Positions 31,814 to 41,158 of a stretch of 64,000 bases of DNA are shown piece by piece (position 1 is the first letter of the stretch; every line of letters starts with the position of its first letter). The notes under the pieces are model-generated. The model saw only the letters and a program-made list of their open reading frames with translations. It made no database searches and was not told the origin of the DNA. The position numbers were made by a program, and so were the translations under genes. This DNA is from Shinella granuli (lineage in GTDB: Bacteria > Pseudomonadota > Alphaproteobacteria > Rhizobiales > Rhizobiaceae): positions 1,745 to 65,744 of the forward strand of contig NZ_SLVX01000008.1 in NCBI RefSeq assembly GCF_004341885.1. Reading direction: 5' to 3'.

Positions 31814-33445
31814 GTGTCCATCATTCCCGCCTTCTCGTCCCTTTCGCCCGTCCCGGGCCTTCACGACGACGAGATCGAAGAGCGTGTCCTGCCGAAGATC
31901 CTCGTCAGGCAGGCCGAGCGCTTCGGCTCCCGCCCCTTCCTCGACATCTGCGGCCGCACGGCGAGCTTCGAGGAGATGCTGGACCTCACCTGCCGGCTCT
32001 CCGGCGGCCTTCGCCGGCTGGGCGTCGGCCGCGCCGACCGGGTGGCGATGCTGCTGCCCAACTGCCTCGAACTGATCGTCACCTGGTTCGCCGTCTCCAG
32101 CCTCGGGGCGATCGAGGTGCCGAACAATCCGGGGCTGAAGGGCGAGCTGCTCTGCCACAATCTCAACAATTGCGGGGCGGAGGTGCTGGTCGCCGATGCG
32201 AATGCCCTGCCGGAACTCGCCATCGTGCAGGACCGGCTGCCGGCGCTCCGCACGCTCATCCTCGTCGGCGCCGATCCCGTAGAGGCGCGCGCGGCGGGGA
32301 TCCGGATCGGCCGCATCCTGCGTTTCGAGGAATGCCTCGCATCGCCCGCCAGCCTCGACCTTTCGGCCGTGCACTACAGCGACCCGATGGCGATCCTCTA
32401 CACGTCGGGCACGACGGGCCCGGCTAAGGGCGCGCTGATGTCGCACCACCATTGTTACGCCTGGGCGGCGGCGATGGCGGCCAATCTCGGCTACCGCACG
32501 GATGACAGCTACTTCTCCGCCCTGCCGCTGTTCCACACCGATGCGCAGATGTTCGGCGTCTACCTGCCGCTGATCTACGGCACCAGGGCAACGCTCGTCG
32601 ACGGGTTCAGCGCCTCGCGCTTCTGGGCGCAGGTGCGCGACAGCGGCGCGACGGCGACGAACCTTCTCGGCGCCATGGCCGTCATCCTCCTGCGTGCGCC
32701 GCCGGAGGCCCGCGACGGCGACAATCCCGTGCGGGTCTGCCAGTGCATTCCCATGGTGCCGGACAAGGCGGCGTTCGAGAAACGCTTCGGCATGCGCCTC
32801 GTCACCGGCTACGGCCAGACGGAGACCAGCTTCGTGACGCTCGACACCGTCGACGACGCAAGGCCCGGCTCCTGCGGCAGGGCGCATCCCGACTGGGAGG
32901 TGGCCGTCGTCGACGACAGGGACCGGCCGCTGCCGCCCGGCAGCATCGGCGAGATCGTCTCGCGGCCCAGGAAGAGCTGGAGCATGTTCTCCGGCTATTA
33001 CCGCGCCGAGGCCAAGACGGTCGAGACGCTGCGCAATCTCTGGTATCATTCGGGCGATGCCGGCGTGATGGACGCGGACGGCTGGCTCTACTTCAAGCAC
33101 CGGCTGAACGAGGCGATCCGCCGCCGCGGCGAAAACATCTCCGCCTACGAGGTGGAGACGCTGGCCGAGCAGCACCCCGACATCGTCGAAAGCGCCGCCT
33201 TCGGCATCGCCTCCGAGTTCACCGAGGAGGACATCATGGTGGTGGCCTTCCGCCGCCCCGGATCGGCGCTCGATGCGGCCGGCCTGCTTGCGCATTTCAG
33301 GGCGAACGCACCGCGCCACATGGTGCCGCGCTATATCGAGATCACCGATGCGCCGCTGCCGCGCACGCCGACGGAAAAGGTGGCGCGCAGCGTGCTGCGC
33401 CAGCGCGGCCTCGGCCCGGCGACCTTCGACCGGGGATCGCGCTAG
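31814..33445 (+). CDS. AMP-forming acyl-CoA ligase (CaiC-like)
   Basis: A 543-aa ANL-superfamily ligase. Core motifs are YTSGTTGPAKGAL (P-loop), YGQTET, YHSGDAG (hinge aspartate) and the C-terminal catalytic lysine in TPTEKVARS. It begins with GTG at 31814, right after the crotonase stop. Activation of a carboxylic acid to its CoA thioester is the expected first step before the B12 mutase; a comparable ligase accompanies known 2-hydroxyisobutyryl-CoA mutases. It ends the operon; the next gene follows after 147 bases with its own promoter. Confidence 0.85.
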   Translation: MSIIPAFSSLSPVPGLHDDEIEERVLPKILVRQAERFGSRPFLDICGRTASFEEMLDLTCRLSGGLRRLGVGRADRVAMLLPNCLELIVTWFAVSSLGAIEVPNNPGLKGELLCHNLNNCGAEVLVADANALPELAIVQDRLPALRTLILVGADPVEARAAGIRIGRILRFEECLASPASLDLSAVHYSDPMAILYTSGTTGPAKGALMSHHHCYAWAAAMAANLGYRTDDSYFSALPLFHTDAQMFGVYLPLIYGTRATLVDGFSASRFWAQVRDSGATATNLLGAMAVILLRAPPEARDGDNPVRVCQCIPMVPDKAAFEKRFGMRLVTGYGQTETSFVTLDTVDDARPGSCGRAHPDWEVAVVDDRDRPLPPGSIGEIVSRPRKSWSMFSGYYRAEAKTVETLRNLWYHSGDAGVMDADGWLYFKHRLNEAIRRRGENISAYEVETLAEQHPDIVESAAFGIASEFTEEDIMVVAFRRPGSALDAAGLLAHFRANAPRHMVPRYIEITDAPLPRTPTEKVARSVLRQRGLGPATFDRGSR

Positions 33446-33507
33446 GCTGCGCGGCCCGGCGGGGCCGTGGAGACGCGGCGCCCCGCACACATTCGCTTGA
33501 AGAAGGG

Positions 33508-33532
33508 GGAACAAATTGCAGTCGTTTGCGTT
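33508..33532 (+). promoter_or_regulatory. EcfG (general stress sigma factor) promoter before prkA
   Basis: GGAAC at 33508-33512 and CGTT at 33529-33532 are separated by 16 bases, which is the consensus GGAAC-N16/17-CGTT of the alphaproteobacterial general stress sigma factor EcfG/RpoE2. The site lies 60 bases before the prkA start and is the only promoter-like element in the 147-base gap. Confidence 0.75.
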
Positions 33533-33592
33533 CCAGCGTACACTACAGACGGGAGATTCGACACTCCCGGCTGACGACAGCAGGAGAGTTCC

Positions 33593-35542
33593 ATGGGAAC
33601 CGCCGGCAGCGACGTTTTCGATCTATTTTCAAAGGCTTACGCGAGCACTGCGCAAGAAGAGCTGAGCCTTCAGGAATACCTGTTGGCCTGCCGCGACGAC
33701 AAGAGCATGTATGCCACCGCGCCCGAGCGCATGGTGGCGGCGATCGGCGCGCCGACGCTGATCGACACCAGCGCGGACGAGCGTCTCGGCCGCGTCTTCG
33801 CCAACCGCACCATCAAGATCTATCCCGCCTTCGCCGATTTCTTCGGCATGGAAGACACGATCGAACGCATCGTCGGCTACTTCCGCTACGCCGCCCAGGG
33901 ACTGGAGGAGCGCAAGCAGATTCTCTACCTGCTCGGCCCCGTCGGGGGCGGCAAGTCCTCGCTCGCCGAACGCCTCAAGAAGCTGATGGAAGAGCAGCCG
34001 ATCTATACGCTCGCCATCGACGGCAAGATCAGCCCGGTCTTCGAATCGCCGCTCGGCCTCTTTTCCCGCGACCGCATGGGCGAGCTGCTGGAGGACAAGT
34101 ACGGCATCGCCCAGCGCCGGCTCACCGGCCTCATCTCGCCCTGGGCGACCAAGCGGCTGGACGAGATCGGCGGCGACATCTCCAGGTTCAGCGTCGTCAA
34201 GCTGATGCCCTCGCGCCTGCGCCAGATCGCCATCGCCAAGACGGAACCGGGCGACGAGACCAACCAGGACGTGTCCGCCCTCGTCGGCAAGGTGGATATC
34301 CGGCAGCTCGAAAATTTCAGCCAGGCCGATCCCGACGCCTATTCCTACAGCGGCGGCCTCAACCGCACGACGCAAGGGTTGCTCGAATTCGTCGAGATGT
34401 TCAAGGCGCCGATCAAGGTGCTGCATCCGCTTTTGACCGCCACCCAGGAAGGCAGCTACAACGGCACGGAGAATTTCGGCGCCTTCCCCTACCAGGGCAT
34501 CGTGCTCGCCCATTCCAACGAATCCGAATGGCTGCAGTTCAAGCACAACAAGAACAACGAGGCCTTCCTCGACCGCATCCTCGTCGTCAAGGTGCCCTAT
34601 TGCCTGCGCGTCACCGAGGAGCGGCAGATCTACGAAAAACTGCTGCGCGAGAGCGAGCTGGCCGACAGCCCCTGCGCGCCGGAAGTGCTGGAGAACCTCA
34701 GCCGCTTCACCGTCGCCACCCGCCTTTCCCCGCACGAGAACTCGCCGACCTACACGAAGATGCGGGTCTATGACGGCGAGAACCTGAAGGACACCGACCC
34801 CAAGGCGAAGTCCCTGCAGGAATACCGCGATGCCGCCGGCATCGACGAGGGCATGACGGGCGTCAGCACGCGCTTCGCCTTCAAGGTGCTGTCGGAGACC
34901 TTCAACTACGACACCAAGGAGGTCGCGGCCGATCCGGTCCACCTCATGTACATCCTGGAACAGGCGATCCGGCGCGAGCAGTTTCCGAAGGAGGTCGAGG
35001 CGAACTATATCGACTTCATCCGCTCCGAGCTTGCCGCCCGCTATGCCGAGTTCATCGGCCACGAGATCCAGAAGGCCTATCTGGAATCCTACAGCGAATA
35101 CGGCCAGAACCTCTTCGACCGCTACATCGCCTATGCCGATGCCTGGCTCGAAGACCAGGACTTCAAGGACCCCGACACGGGCCAGATCCTCAACCGCGAG
35201 ATCCTCGACAGCGAGCTGTCGCAGATCGAAAAGCCCGCCGGCATCGCCAATCCCAAGGACTTCCGCAACGAGGTGGTGAAGTTCACCCTGCGCGCCCGCG
35301 CCCGCAACAACGGGCGCAACCCCGCCTGGACGAGCTACGAGAAGCTGCGGGAAGTCATCGAGAAGCGAATGTTCGGCCAGGTCGAGGATCTTCTGCCCGT
35401 CATCAGCTTCGGCTCGAAGAAGGACAGCACGACCGAGAAGCAGCACGCCGAATTCGTCCAGCGCATGACGGCGCGCGGTTATACGGGCCGCCAGGTCCGC
35501 CGGCTCGTCGACTGGTACATGCGCGTCAACAAGGCCGGCTGA
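33593..35542 (+). CDS. prkA: PrkA/YeaG-family serine protein kinase
   Basis: A 649-aa AAA-like protein kinase, the usual size. The N-terminal AAA region holds the Walker A motif LGPVGGGKSS (about residues 114-123), and the C-terminal PrkA domain ends in VRRLVDWYMRVNKAG. In enterobacteria YeaG acts with YeaH in sustained nitrogen starvation; Bacillus PrkA affects sporulation-related regulation. It is followed by yeaH and spoVR with gaps of 25 and 12 bases, the conserved three-gene operon, here behind an EcfG-type promoter, so stress induction is expected. Confidence 0.93.
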   Translation: MGTAGSDVFDLFSKAYASTAQEELSLQEYLLACRDDKSMYATAPERMVAAIGAPTLIDTSADERLGRVFANRTIKIYPAFADFFGMEDTIERIVGYFRYAAQGLEERKQILYLLGPVGGGKSSLAERLKKLMEEQPIYTLAIDGKISPVFESPLGLFSRDRMGELLEDKYGIAQRRLTGLISPWATKRLDEIGGDISRFSVVKLMPSRLRQIAIAKTEPGDETNQDVSALVGKVDIRQLENFSQADPDAYSYSGGLNRTTQGLLEFVEMFKAPIKVLHPLLTATQEGSYNGTENFGAFPYQGIVLAHSNESEWLQFKHNKNNEAFLDRILVVKVPYCLRVTEERQIYEKLLRESELADSPCAPEVLENLSRFTVATRLSPHENSPTYTKMRVYDGENLKDTDPKAKSLQEYRDAAGIDEGMTGVSTRFAFKVLSETFNYDTKEVAADPVHLMYILEQAIRREQFPKEVEANYIDFIRSELAARYAEFIGHEIQKAYLESYSEYGQNLFDRYIAYADAWLEDQDFKDPDTGQILNREILDSELSQIEKPAGIANPKDFRNEVVKFTLRARARNNGRNPAWTSYEKLREVIEKRMFGQVEDLLPVISFGSKKDSTTEKQHAEFVQRMTARGYTGRQVRRLVDWYMRVNKAG

Positions 35543-35567
35543 CCATGCCGAAGCGGGGGACTGGCGC

Positions 35568-36890
35568 ATGCCGAATTTCATCGATCGCCGGCTCAATCCC
35601 AAGGACCGGAGCCTCGGCAACCGCCAGCGTTTCCTCAAGCGCGTGCATGACGAGCTGAAGCGCACGATCCGCGACCAGGTGAAATCCGACAAGATCGCCG
35701 ACGTGGACGCCGCCCATGGCGTACCGATCCCGCGTCGCGGCGCGGACGAGCCGAGCTTCCGCCATTCCGGCGCCAGCGGCGAGCGGCACCATGTGCTGCC
35801 CGGCAACCAGACCTTCTCGCCCGGCGACCGGATCCGCAAGCCCGAGACGGGCGCCGGCGGCGGGGGCAACGGACGCGGCCCCGGACGCGGCGAGGCGACG
35901 GACGACTTCCTCTTCATCCTGTCGCGGGAGGAGGTGCTGGACCTCTTCTTCGAGGACCTGGAGCTTCCCGACCTCGTGAAGCTCAACCTGCGGGAGACCG
36001 TCACCTACAAGCCGCATCGCGCCGGGCTGACGACGTCCGGCACCCCCACCAACATCAATGTCGGGCGCACCATGCGCAACAGCTTCGGGCGCCGCATGGC
36101 GCTGCGCCGCCCGAGCGAGCGGGAATGCCGGGTGCTTGCCGACGAGATCGCCGCGCTGGAAGGAGAGGAGCGGCTGTCGCTGTCGCAGCGCAACCGGCTC
36201 ACGCAGTTGCGCCAGGAGCTGGAGGTGCTGGAACGCCGGCGCCGGCGCATCGCCTATGTCGATCCCGTCGACGTGCGGTTCAACCGCTTCGAGCGCCAGC
36301 CGCTGCCCAATGCGAGCGCGGTGATGTTCTGCCTGATGGACGTTTCCGCCTCGATGGGCGAACGCGAGAAGGACCTGGCAAAACGTTTCTTCGTGCTCCT
36401 GCACCTCTTCCTCAAGCGCCGCTACGAGCGCATCGACATCGTCTTCATCCGCCACACGGACGAGGCGCACGAGGTGGACGAGGAGACCTTCTTCTTCAGC
36501 AAGCAGAGCGGGGGAACGATCGTCTCGACCGCGCTGGAGGAGATGCAGCGCATCATCATGGACCGCTATCCCTCCAATCTCTGGAACATCTACGCCGCAC
36601 AGGCCTCGGACGGCGACAATGCCAATGGCGATTCCGAGCGCTGCGCCTCGCTGCTGCGTGACGAGCTGATGAAACTCTGCCAGTACTATGCCTATGTGGA
36701 GATCATCGACGAGCGCGAAAGCGAGATCTTCGGCACCACCGACAACGGCACCTCGCTCTGGCGCGCCTATCGCACGGTCGACGGGGCGGTGCCGAACTTC
36801 CAGATGACGCGCATTTCCCGGCCCGCCGACATCTATCCCGTCTTCCGCAAGCTCTTCGCCCGGCACCAACCCCGCTCCGTGCGCGGCTGA
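35568..36890 (+). CDS. yeaH: YeaH/YhbH family VWA-like protein
   Basis: A 440-aa member of the DUF444 (YeaH/YhbH) family. It opens with PNFIDRRLNPKDRSLGNRQR, has a basic linker and a glycine-rich stretch near residues 92-105, a basic coiled-coil-like part around 185-225, and a von Willebrand A-like domain with the MIDAS-type DVSASMGE motif near residue 265 followed by FIRHTDEAHEVDEETFF. It is thought to act with the PrkA kinase. It is the middle gene of prkA-yeaH-spoVR. Confidence 0.93.
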   Translation: MPNFIDRRLNPKDRSLGNRQRFLKRVHDELKRTIRDQVKSDKIADVDAAHGVPIPRRGADEPSFRHSGASGERHHVLPGNQTFSPGDRIRKPETGAGGGGNGRGPGRGEATDDFLFILSREEVLDLFFEDLELPDLVKLNLRETVTYKPHRAGLTTSGTPTNINVGRTMRNSFGRRMALRRPSERECRVLADEIAALEGEERLSLSQRNRLTQLRQELEVLERRRRRIAYVDPVDVRFNRFERQPLPNASAVMFCLMDVSASMGEREKDLAKRFFVLLHLFLKRRYERIDIVFIRHTDEAHEVDEETFFFSKQSGGTIVSTALEEMQRIIMDRYPSNLWNIYAAQASDGDNANGDSERCASLLRDELMKLCQYYAYVEIIDERESEIFGTTDNGTSLWRAYRTVDGAVPNFQMTRISRPADIYPVFRKLFARHQPRSVRG

Positions 36891-36902
36891 GGGGGCAAGC
36901 GG

Positions 36903-38444
36903 ATGGCGAAACGACCGGCCTCCTCCCTGCTGTTCGAAGGCTCCGAATGGAATTTCGCGACCCTGTCGCGGGCCTATGACGCGATCGAGGCCATCGCGAT
37001 CGGCGAGATGGGGCTCGACGTCTACCCCAACCAGATCGAGGTCATCTCCTCCGAGCAGATGCTGGATGCCTATTCCTCCGTCGGCATGCCGCTGATGTAC
37101 CAGCACTGGTCCTTCGGCAAGCGCTTCGTCTTCGAAAGCCATCTCTACCGCAAGGGCTATCGCGGCCTCGCCTATGAGCTCGTCATCAATTCCAATCCCT
37201 GCATCACCTATCTCATGGAAGAGAACACCATGCCGATGCAGGCGCTCGTTACCGCCCATGCCGCCTTCGGCCACAACCATTTCTTCAAGAACAACTACCT
37301 GTTCCGCCAGTGGACGGATGCCAGCGCCATCCTCGGCTACATGGATTTCGCCAAGAAATACGTCGCCAAATGCGAGGAGCGGCATGGCCCGGCGGCAGTG
37401 GAGGAGATCCTCGACGCCGCCCACGCCCTCATGGATCAGGGCGTCTTCCACTATCGCCGCCCGCCGCGGCTGTCCTCGGAAAAGGTGACGGAGCGGGCGC
37501 GCGAGCGGCTGGAATACGAGGAGCAGACCTATAGCGACCTGTGGCGCACCCTGCCGACGGCGGGCGGCAATGCCGGCATCGAGGCGGCCGAGCAGGAGGC
37601 GCTGGAGCGCAAGCAGGCGCTGAACCTGCCGGAAGAGAACCTGCTCTACTTCCTGGAGAAGCACAGCCTGATCCTGGAGCCCTGGCAGCGCGAGATCCTG
37701 CGCATCGTGCGCGTCATCGCCCAGTATTTCTATCCGCAGGGCCAGACCAAGGTGATGAACGAGGGCTGCGCCACCTTCGTGCACTATTTCATCATCAACC
37801 GGCTGTTCGACCAGGGCCGGATGAGCGAGGGCGCCATGCTGGAGCTTCTGGCGAGCCATGCCAACGTGGTCTTCCAGCCGGATTTCGACGATCCGCGCTT
37901 TTCGGGCCTCAATCCCTATGCGCTCGGTTTCGCGATGATGCAGGACATCGAGCGCATCTGCACCCGGCCGACGAGCGAGGACCGGGACTGGTTTCCCACC
38001 ATCGCCGGCAATGGCGACTGGCGGGGAACGCTGCTCGACGCCTGGGAGAACCACCGCGACGAATCCTTCATCCTGCAATATCTGAGCCCGACGCTGATGC
38101 GCCGCTTCCGCCTGTTCCACCTCACCGACCGTGCCGACGAACGGTTCTGCGAGGTCGCCTCCATCCATGACGAGCGGGGCTATTCCGCGGTGCGCGCCGC
38201 GCTTGCCCGGAACTACGATCCCGGCGTCAACCGGCCGGATATCCAGGTGGTCGACGTCGATCTCCTCGGCGACCGGCAGCTTCGGCTGCGCCACAGCGTC
38301 AAGCACGGCATCCTCCTGAACGAGAGCGACCGCGACGCGACCCTCGCCCATGTCCGCCGGCTGTGGGGCTACAATGTCAGCCTGTCCGGCGTGGATGCCC
38401 AGACGGGGGCTTCGCTCTACGAGTGCTCGGCGACGGAGGCGTGA
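36903..38444 (+). CDS. SpoVR family protein
   Basis: A 513-aa SpoVR/YcgB-type protein. Conserved features include AYELVINSNPCITYLMEENTM, AHAAFGHNHFFKNNYLFRQWT and EGCATFVHYFIINRLFDQG. SpoVR was first linked to spore cortex formation in Bacillus, but in proteobacteria it belongs to the stress-related prkA-yeaH operon; its molecular function is unknown. The position as third gene with a 12-base gap supports co-transcription. Confidence 0.92.
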   Translation: MAKRPASSLLFEGSEWNFATLSRAYDAIEAIAIGEMGLDVYPNQIEVISSEQMLDAYSSVGMPLMYQHWSFGKRFVFESHLYRKGYRGLAYELVINSNPCITYLMEENTMPMQALVTAHAAFGHNHFFKNNYLFRQWTDASAILGYMDFAKKYVAKCEERHGPAAVEEILDAAHALMDQGVFHYRRPPRLSSEKVTERARERLEYEEQTYSDLWRTLPTAGGNAGIEAAEQEALERKQALNLPEENLLYFLEKHSLILEPWQREILRIVRVIAQYFYPQGQTKVMNEGCATFVHYFIINRLFDQGRMSEGAMLELLASHANVVFQPDFDDPRFSGLNPYALGFAMMQDIERICTRPTSEDRDWFPTIAGNGDWRGTLLDAWENHRDESFILQYLSPTLMRRFRLFHLTDRADERFCEVASIHDERGYSAVRAALARNYDPGVNRPDIQVVDVDLLGDRQLRLRHSVKHGILLNESDRDATLAHVRRLWGYNVSLSGVDAQTGASLYECSATEA

Positions 38445-38465
38445 TTGGCGTGAGGGCAGGCAATT

Positions 38466-38676
38466 GCATATGGACGGTGGAGATTGCCGCCCCACCCCCC
38501 TCTGCCCTGCCGGGCATCTCCCCCTCACGGGGGGAGATCGGCAAGAGGCGAAAGCCTCGCTTAATCAGCAGCGCTGGAAACGGGCGAAACGGCTCTCCAT
38601 CCAATCTCCCCCCTTGAGGGGGAGATGCCCGGCAGGGCAGAGGGGGGTGGGGCGGCAATCTCCACCGTCCATATGC
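38466..38676. repeat. Long inverted repeat (about 73-base arms) between spoVR and exoP
   Basis: The left arm, 38466-38538, begins GCATATGGACGGTGGAGATT. The right arm, 38604-38676, is its near-exact reverse complement, with very few mismatches and a loop of about 65 bases. It sits between two convergent genes and can form a very stable cruciform or bidirectional terminator. Both arms carry the CATCTCCCCC/GGGGGAGATG motif common in rhizobial intergenic elements, so it may be a non-autonomous MITE-like or RIME-like element. Confidence 0.85.
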
Positions 38677-38705
38677 GATAATCCTGCCGCCTTGCGGGAA
38701 GAGTG

Positions 38706-41108
38706 TCATGCCCCCCGCGATTGCCCTGCTTGCGCGCGCACGTCGTTCCCCCTGACGCGCACCGTCGGGACCGAATCGGTGCAGTACTGGTCGTAGAGGC
38801 TGCGATATTTCTCCGCCGCGCCGAAATCGCTGTAGCGGGGGAGCGCCGCCATGTCCGTCTTGTTGAGCACGACGCCGACGATCTTCGCCTCGATGCGGCT
38901 TTCGGCCGAAAGCAGGTCGCGCACCAGCGGCGAGGGGGTCTTGCCCCATTCGACCACGAAGAGGAAGCCGTCCGCCAGCGGCTCGAAGGTCTTCACGTCG
39001 ACGACCGGAGCGAGCGGCGCGAGATCGACGACGATGTAGTCGAAGGTCTGGCGCAGCTCATCGAAGAGGCGTTTCATGGCGGCCGACGCCATCAGCTCGT
39101 TGGGATGGTGTATCTCGCCCGCGCCCGTCCGGCCGCCGGCCGGCAGCACGGCGAGCTTGCTGCGGCGGTCGACCTTGATCGCCTGGTTCCAGGCGGCCTG
39201 CCCGAGCAGCACCTCCACAAGGCCGGCCTGCGGGGCGGGCTTCAGCATGGCGGTGAGGCTCGGCCGGCGCAGGTCCGCGTCGATCAGCAGCGTGCGCTTG
39301 CCGCTGGCGGCGAGCAGCGCGGCAAAGTTGATCGCGACGGTGGACTTGCCCTCCTGCGGCAGGGCGGAGACGATGCCGATCACGCGGCTCTCGCGCCCGT
39401 GCAGCATCATGTCGCTGGCGAGCCGGGCATGGCGCAGCGTCTCGGCGAAGGCCGAGCCCGGCGCGTCGAGCACGATGCGCGTCATGCGCTCGAAGGGAAT
39501 GACGTCGCCTTCCTCCGTGCCGCCGTCCTCGGGCCGGGCGGGCTGCGCGCGCTCCTTGCGGGCGCCGACCAGTGGCAGGTAACCGAGCGGGCGCAGCCCC
39601 AGCACGGCGCGGATGTCGTTGCCGACGCGGAAGGCGCGCTCGCGCATTTCCTGCAGGACGGTCAGCGCGCCGCCGCCCATCAGGCCGAGCACCAGCGACA
39701 GACCTATCGTCAGCGTCCTGCTCGGGCTGGAGGCGGCCGTCGGCACGCCGGCATCGGAAATCACCCGCGCCTTGGCGATGGGGAAGGACTGCTGCTGCGT
39801 CGCCTGCTCGTAGCGGGCGAGATAGGCGTCCGACAGCGTCTTCAGCGCCGCCGCCTGCTGCTCCAGCGTGCGAAGCTGCACCGAGGAGCGGTTCGCCTCG
39901 GCATTGCTGCCGGCGACCTTCTCGATATTCTCGCGCAGCGAGACCTCCCGCGATCGGGCGACGTCGTAGTCGTTGCGGTAGCTTGCCGTCAGCTGCTGCA
40001 GTTCCTGGTAGATCTGCCGGGCGAGGTCTTCCTTCTCGGTCCTGAGCGCCGCCGCCTGCGGATGGTCGGCGCTGAAGGCGCGGGTGATCTCCTCCTCGCG
40101 CTTGACGACGGCGTTGTAGCGGCCGCGCAGCTCCTGCATGATGGCATTGTCGCCCTGCCGCGCCGGGATGGTCGCATTGGCAACCGCCTTTTCCGGCCCC
40201 TGCTCGACAATCGCGCGGAACTGGTTGTAGCGGGCGGAGGCGCTTGCCGCGTCGGCCTGCGCCACGATGAGCTGGCTGTTGAGATCGGCAAGCTGCTGTT
40301 CCGACATGAGCTCGCCGCGCGCGGCGGTCAGGCCGTTCTCGTTGCGGTAGCGCTCGACCGCAAGCGCTGCGGCCTGCGAGCGCTGCTGGATATCGGCAAG
40401 CCGCTCCTGCAGCCAGATGCTGGCCTGCTCGCTGGCATGGACATTGGCATCGAGCTGCTCGGCGAAGAAGGCCTCGGCATAGGCCTTGGCGATGGTCGCC
40501 GAAAGCTGCGGGTCGGGCGAGCGGAAGGAGACCGCGACGACGGAGCTGCGCGCGACGCGCTCGACGCCGAGGGCCTGCTGCAGCATCGCCGCCGCCTTCT
40601 GCCGCCGGCCCTCCGCTTCCGCCTCCGCCGAGGGGGCAGGACCGCCGGAGCCGAGGGAGGCGAGCGACTTGACCCAGCCCTTGGCGAGGGAGACGGGCGA
40701 TTGCGGCGGGTTGAGGATCGTTTCGTTTTCGGAGAGTTCAAGGGCATCGACCACGCGCAGCGCCAGCCGGCCCGATTTCAGGATCTCGATGGCGCTGGCA
40801 AGGCGCGTGTCCGCCTGCTGGCTGGTCTGCGGCGTGGTCTCGGCCTCCTCGGCATAACGCGACAGGTCCTCGTCGAGCAGGATCTGGGTCATGGCCGTGT
40901 AGAGCGGCGTGGCGAAGACGAGATAGAGGACGCCGAGCGCCAACGCCACGACGACGGAGAGCGCGATCAGCCGCGCCCGCCGCATGAGGATCGTCACCAG
41001 ACGGTTGAGATCGATGAAGCTGTCGGACGCATCCGGCTCCCTGCGGAAAAGGCTGCCGTACGGCACGGTGCGGTGATGCATGGGGCTCCGTTCTGCCTTT
41101 CGGCTCAT
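38706..41108 (-). CDS. exoP: Succinoglycan polymerisation/transport BY-kinase ExoP
   Basis: An 800-aa inner-membrane chain-length regulator and tyrosine autokinase. An N-terminal Wzz region has a first membrane helix at about 47-66, a long periplasmic coiled-coil part (roughly 205-440) and a second helix at about 465-485. The cytoplasmic kinase has Walker A SALPQEGKST (581-590), Walker A-prime LLIDADLRRPS and VDLAPLAP, and a C-terminal tyrosine cluster (Y759, Y768, Y772, Y775). An in-frame ATG at 41081 has a better GGAG upstream, so the first nine residues are uncertain. It is the last gene of exoHKLAMONP. Confidence 0.92.
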   Translation of the reverse strand: MSRKAERSPMHHRTVPYGSLFRREPDASDSFIDLNRLVTILMRRARLIALSVVVALALGVLYLVFATPLYTAMTQILLDEDLSRYAEEAETTPQTSQQADTRLASAIEILKSGRLALRVVDALELSENETILNPPQSPVSLAKGWVKSLASLGSGGPAPSAEAEAEGRRQKAAAMLQQALGVERVARSSVVAVSFRSPDPQLSATIAKAYAEAFFAEQLDANVHASEQASIWLQERLADIQQRSQAAALAVERYRNENGLTAARGELMSEQQLADLNSQLIVAQADAASASARYNQFRAIVEQGPEKAVANATIPARQGDNAIMQELRGRYNAVVKREEEITRAFSADHPQAAALRTEKEDLARQIYQELQQLTASYRNDYDVARSREVSLRENIEKVAGSNAEANRSSVQLRTLEQQAAALKTLSDAYLARYEQATQQQSFPIAKARVISDAGVPTAASSPSRTLTIGLSLVLGLMGGGALTVLQEMRERAFRVGNDIRAVLGLRPLGYLPLVGARKERAQPARPEDGGTEEGDVIPFERMTRIVLDAPGSAFAETLRHARLASDMMLHGRESRVIGIVSALPQEGKSTVAINFAALLAASGKRTLLIDADLRRPSLTAMLKPAPQAGLVEVLLGQAAWNQAIKVDRRSKLAVLPAGGRTGAGEIHHPNELMASAAMKRLFDELRQTFDYIVVDLAPLAPVVDVKTFEPLADGFLFVVEWGKTPSPLVRDLLSAESRIEAKIVGVVLNKTDMAALPRYSDFGAAEKYRSLYDQYCTDSVPTVRVRGNDVRAQAGQSRGA

Positions 41109-41120
41109 TGGTCGCTGCCT

Positions 41121-41155
41121 ATGCGGATCCCGGGCCGGTGGTCCGGGATCCGCAT
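41121..41155 (-). promoter_or_regulatory. Perfect 13-base hairpin between exoN and exoP
   Basis: ATGCGGATCCCGG (41121-41133) pairs with CCGGGATCCGCAT (41143-41155), with nine bases between. It lies just after the exoN stop and before the exoP start within the operon. Without a T run it is more likely an mRNA-stabilising or attenuating hairpin that adjusts exoP expression than a full terminator. Confidence 0.65.
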
Positions 41156-41158
41156 GTG

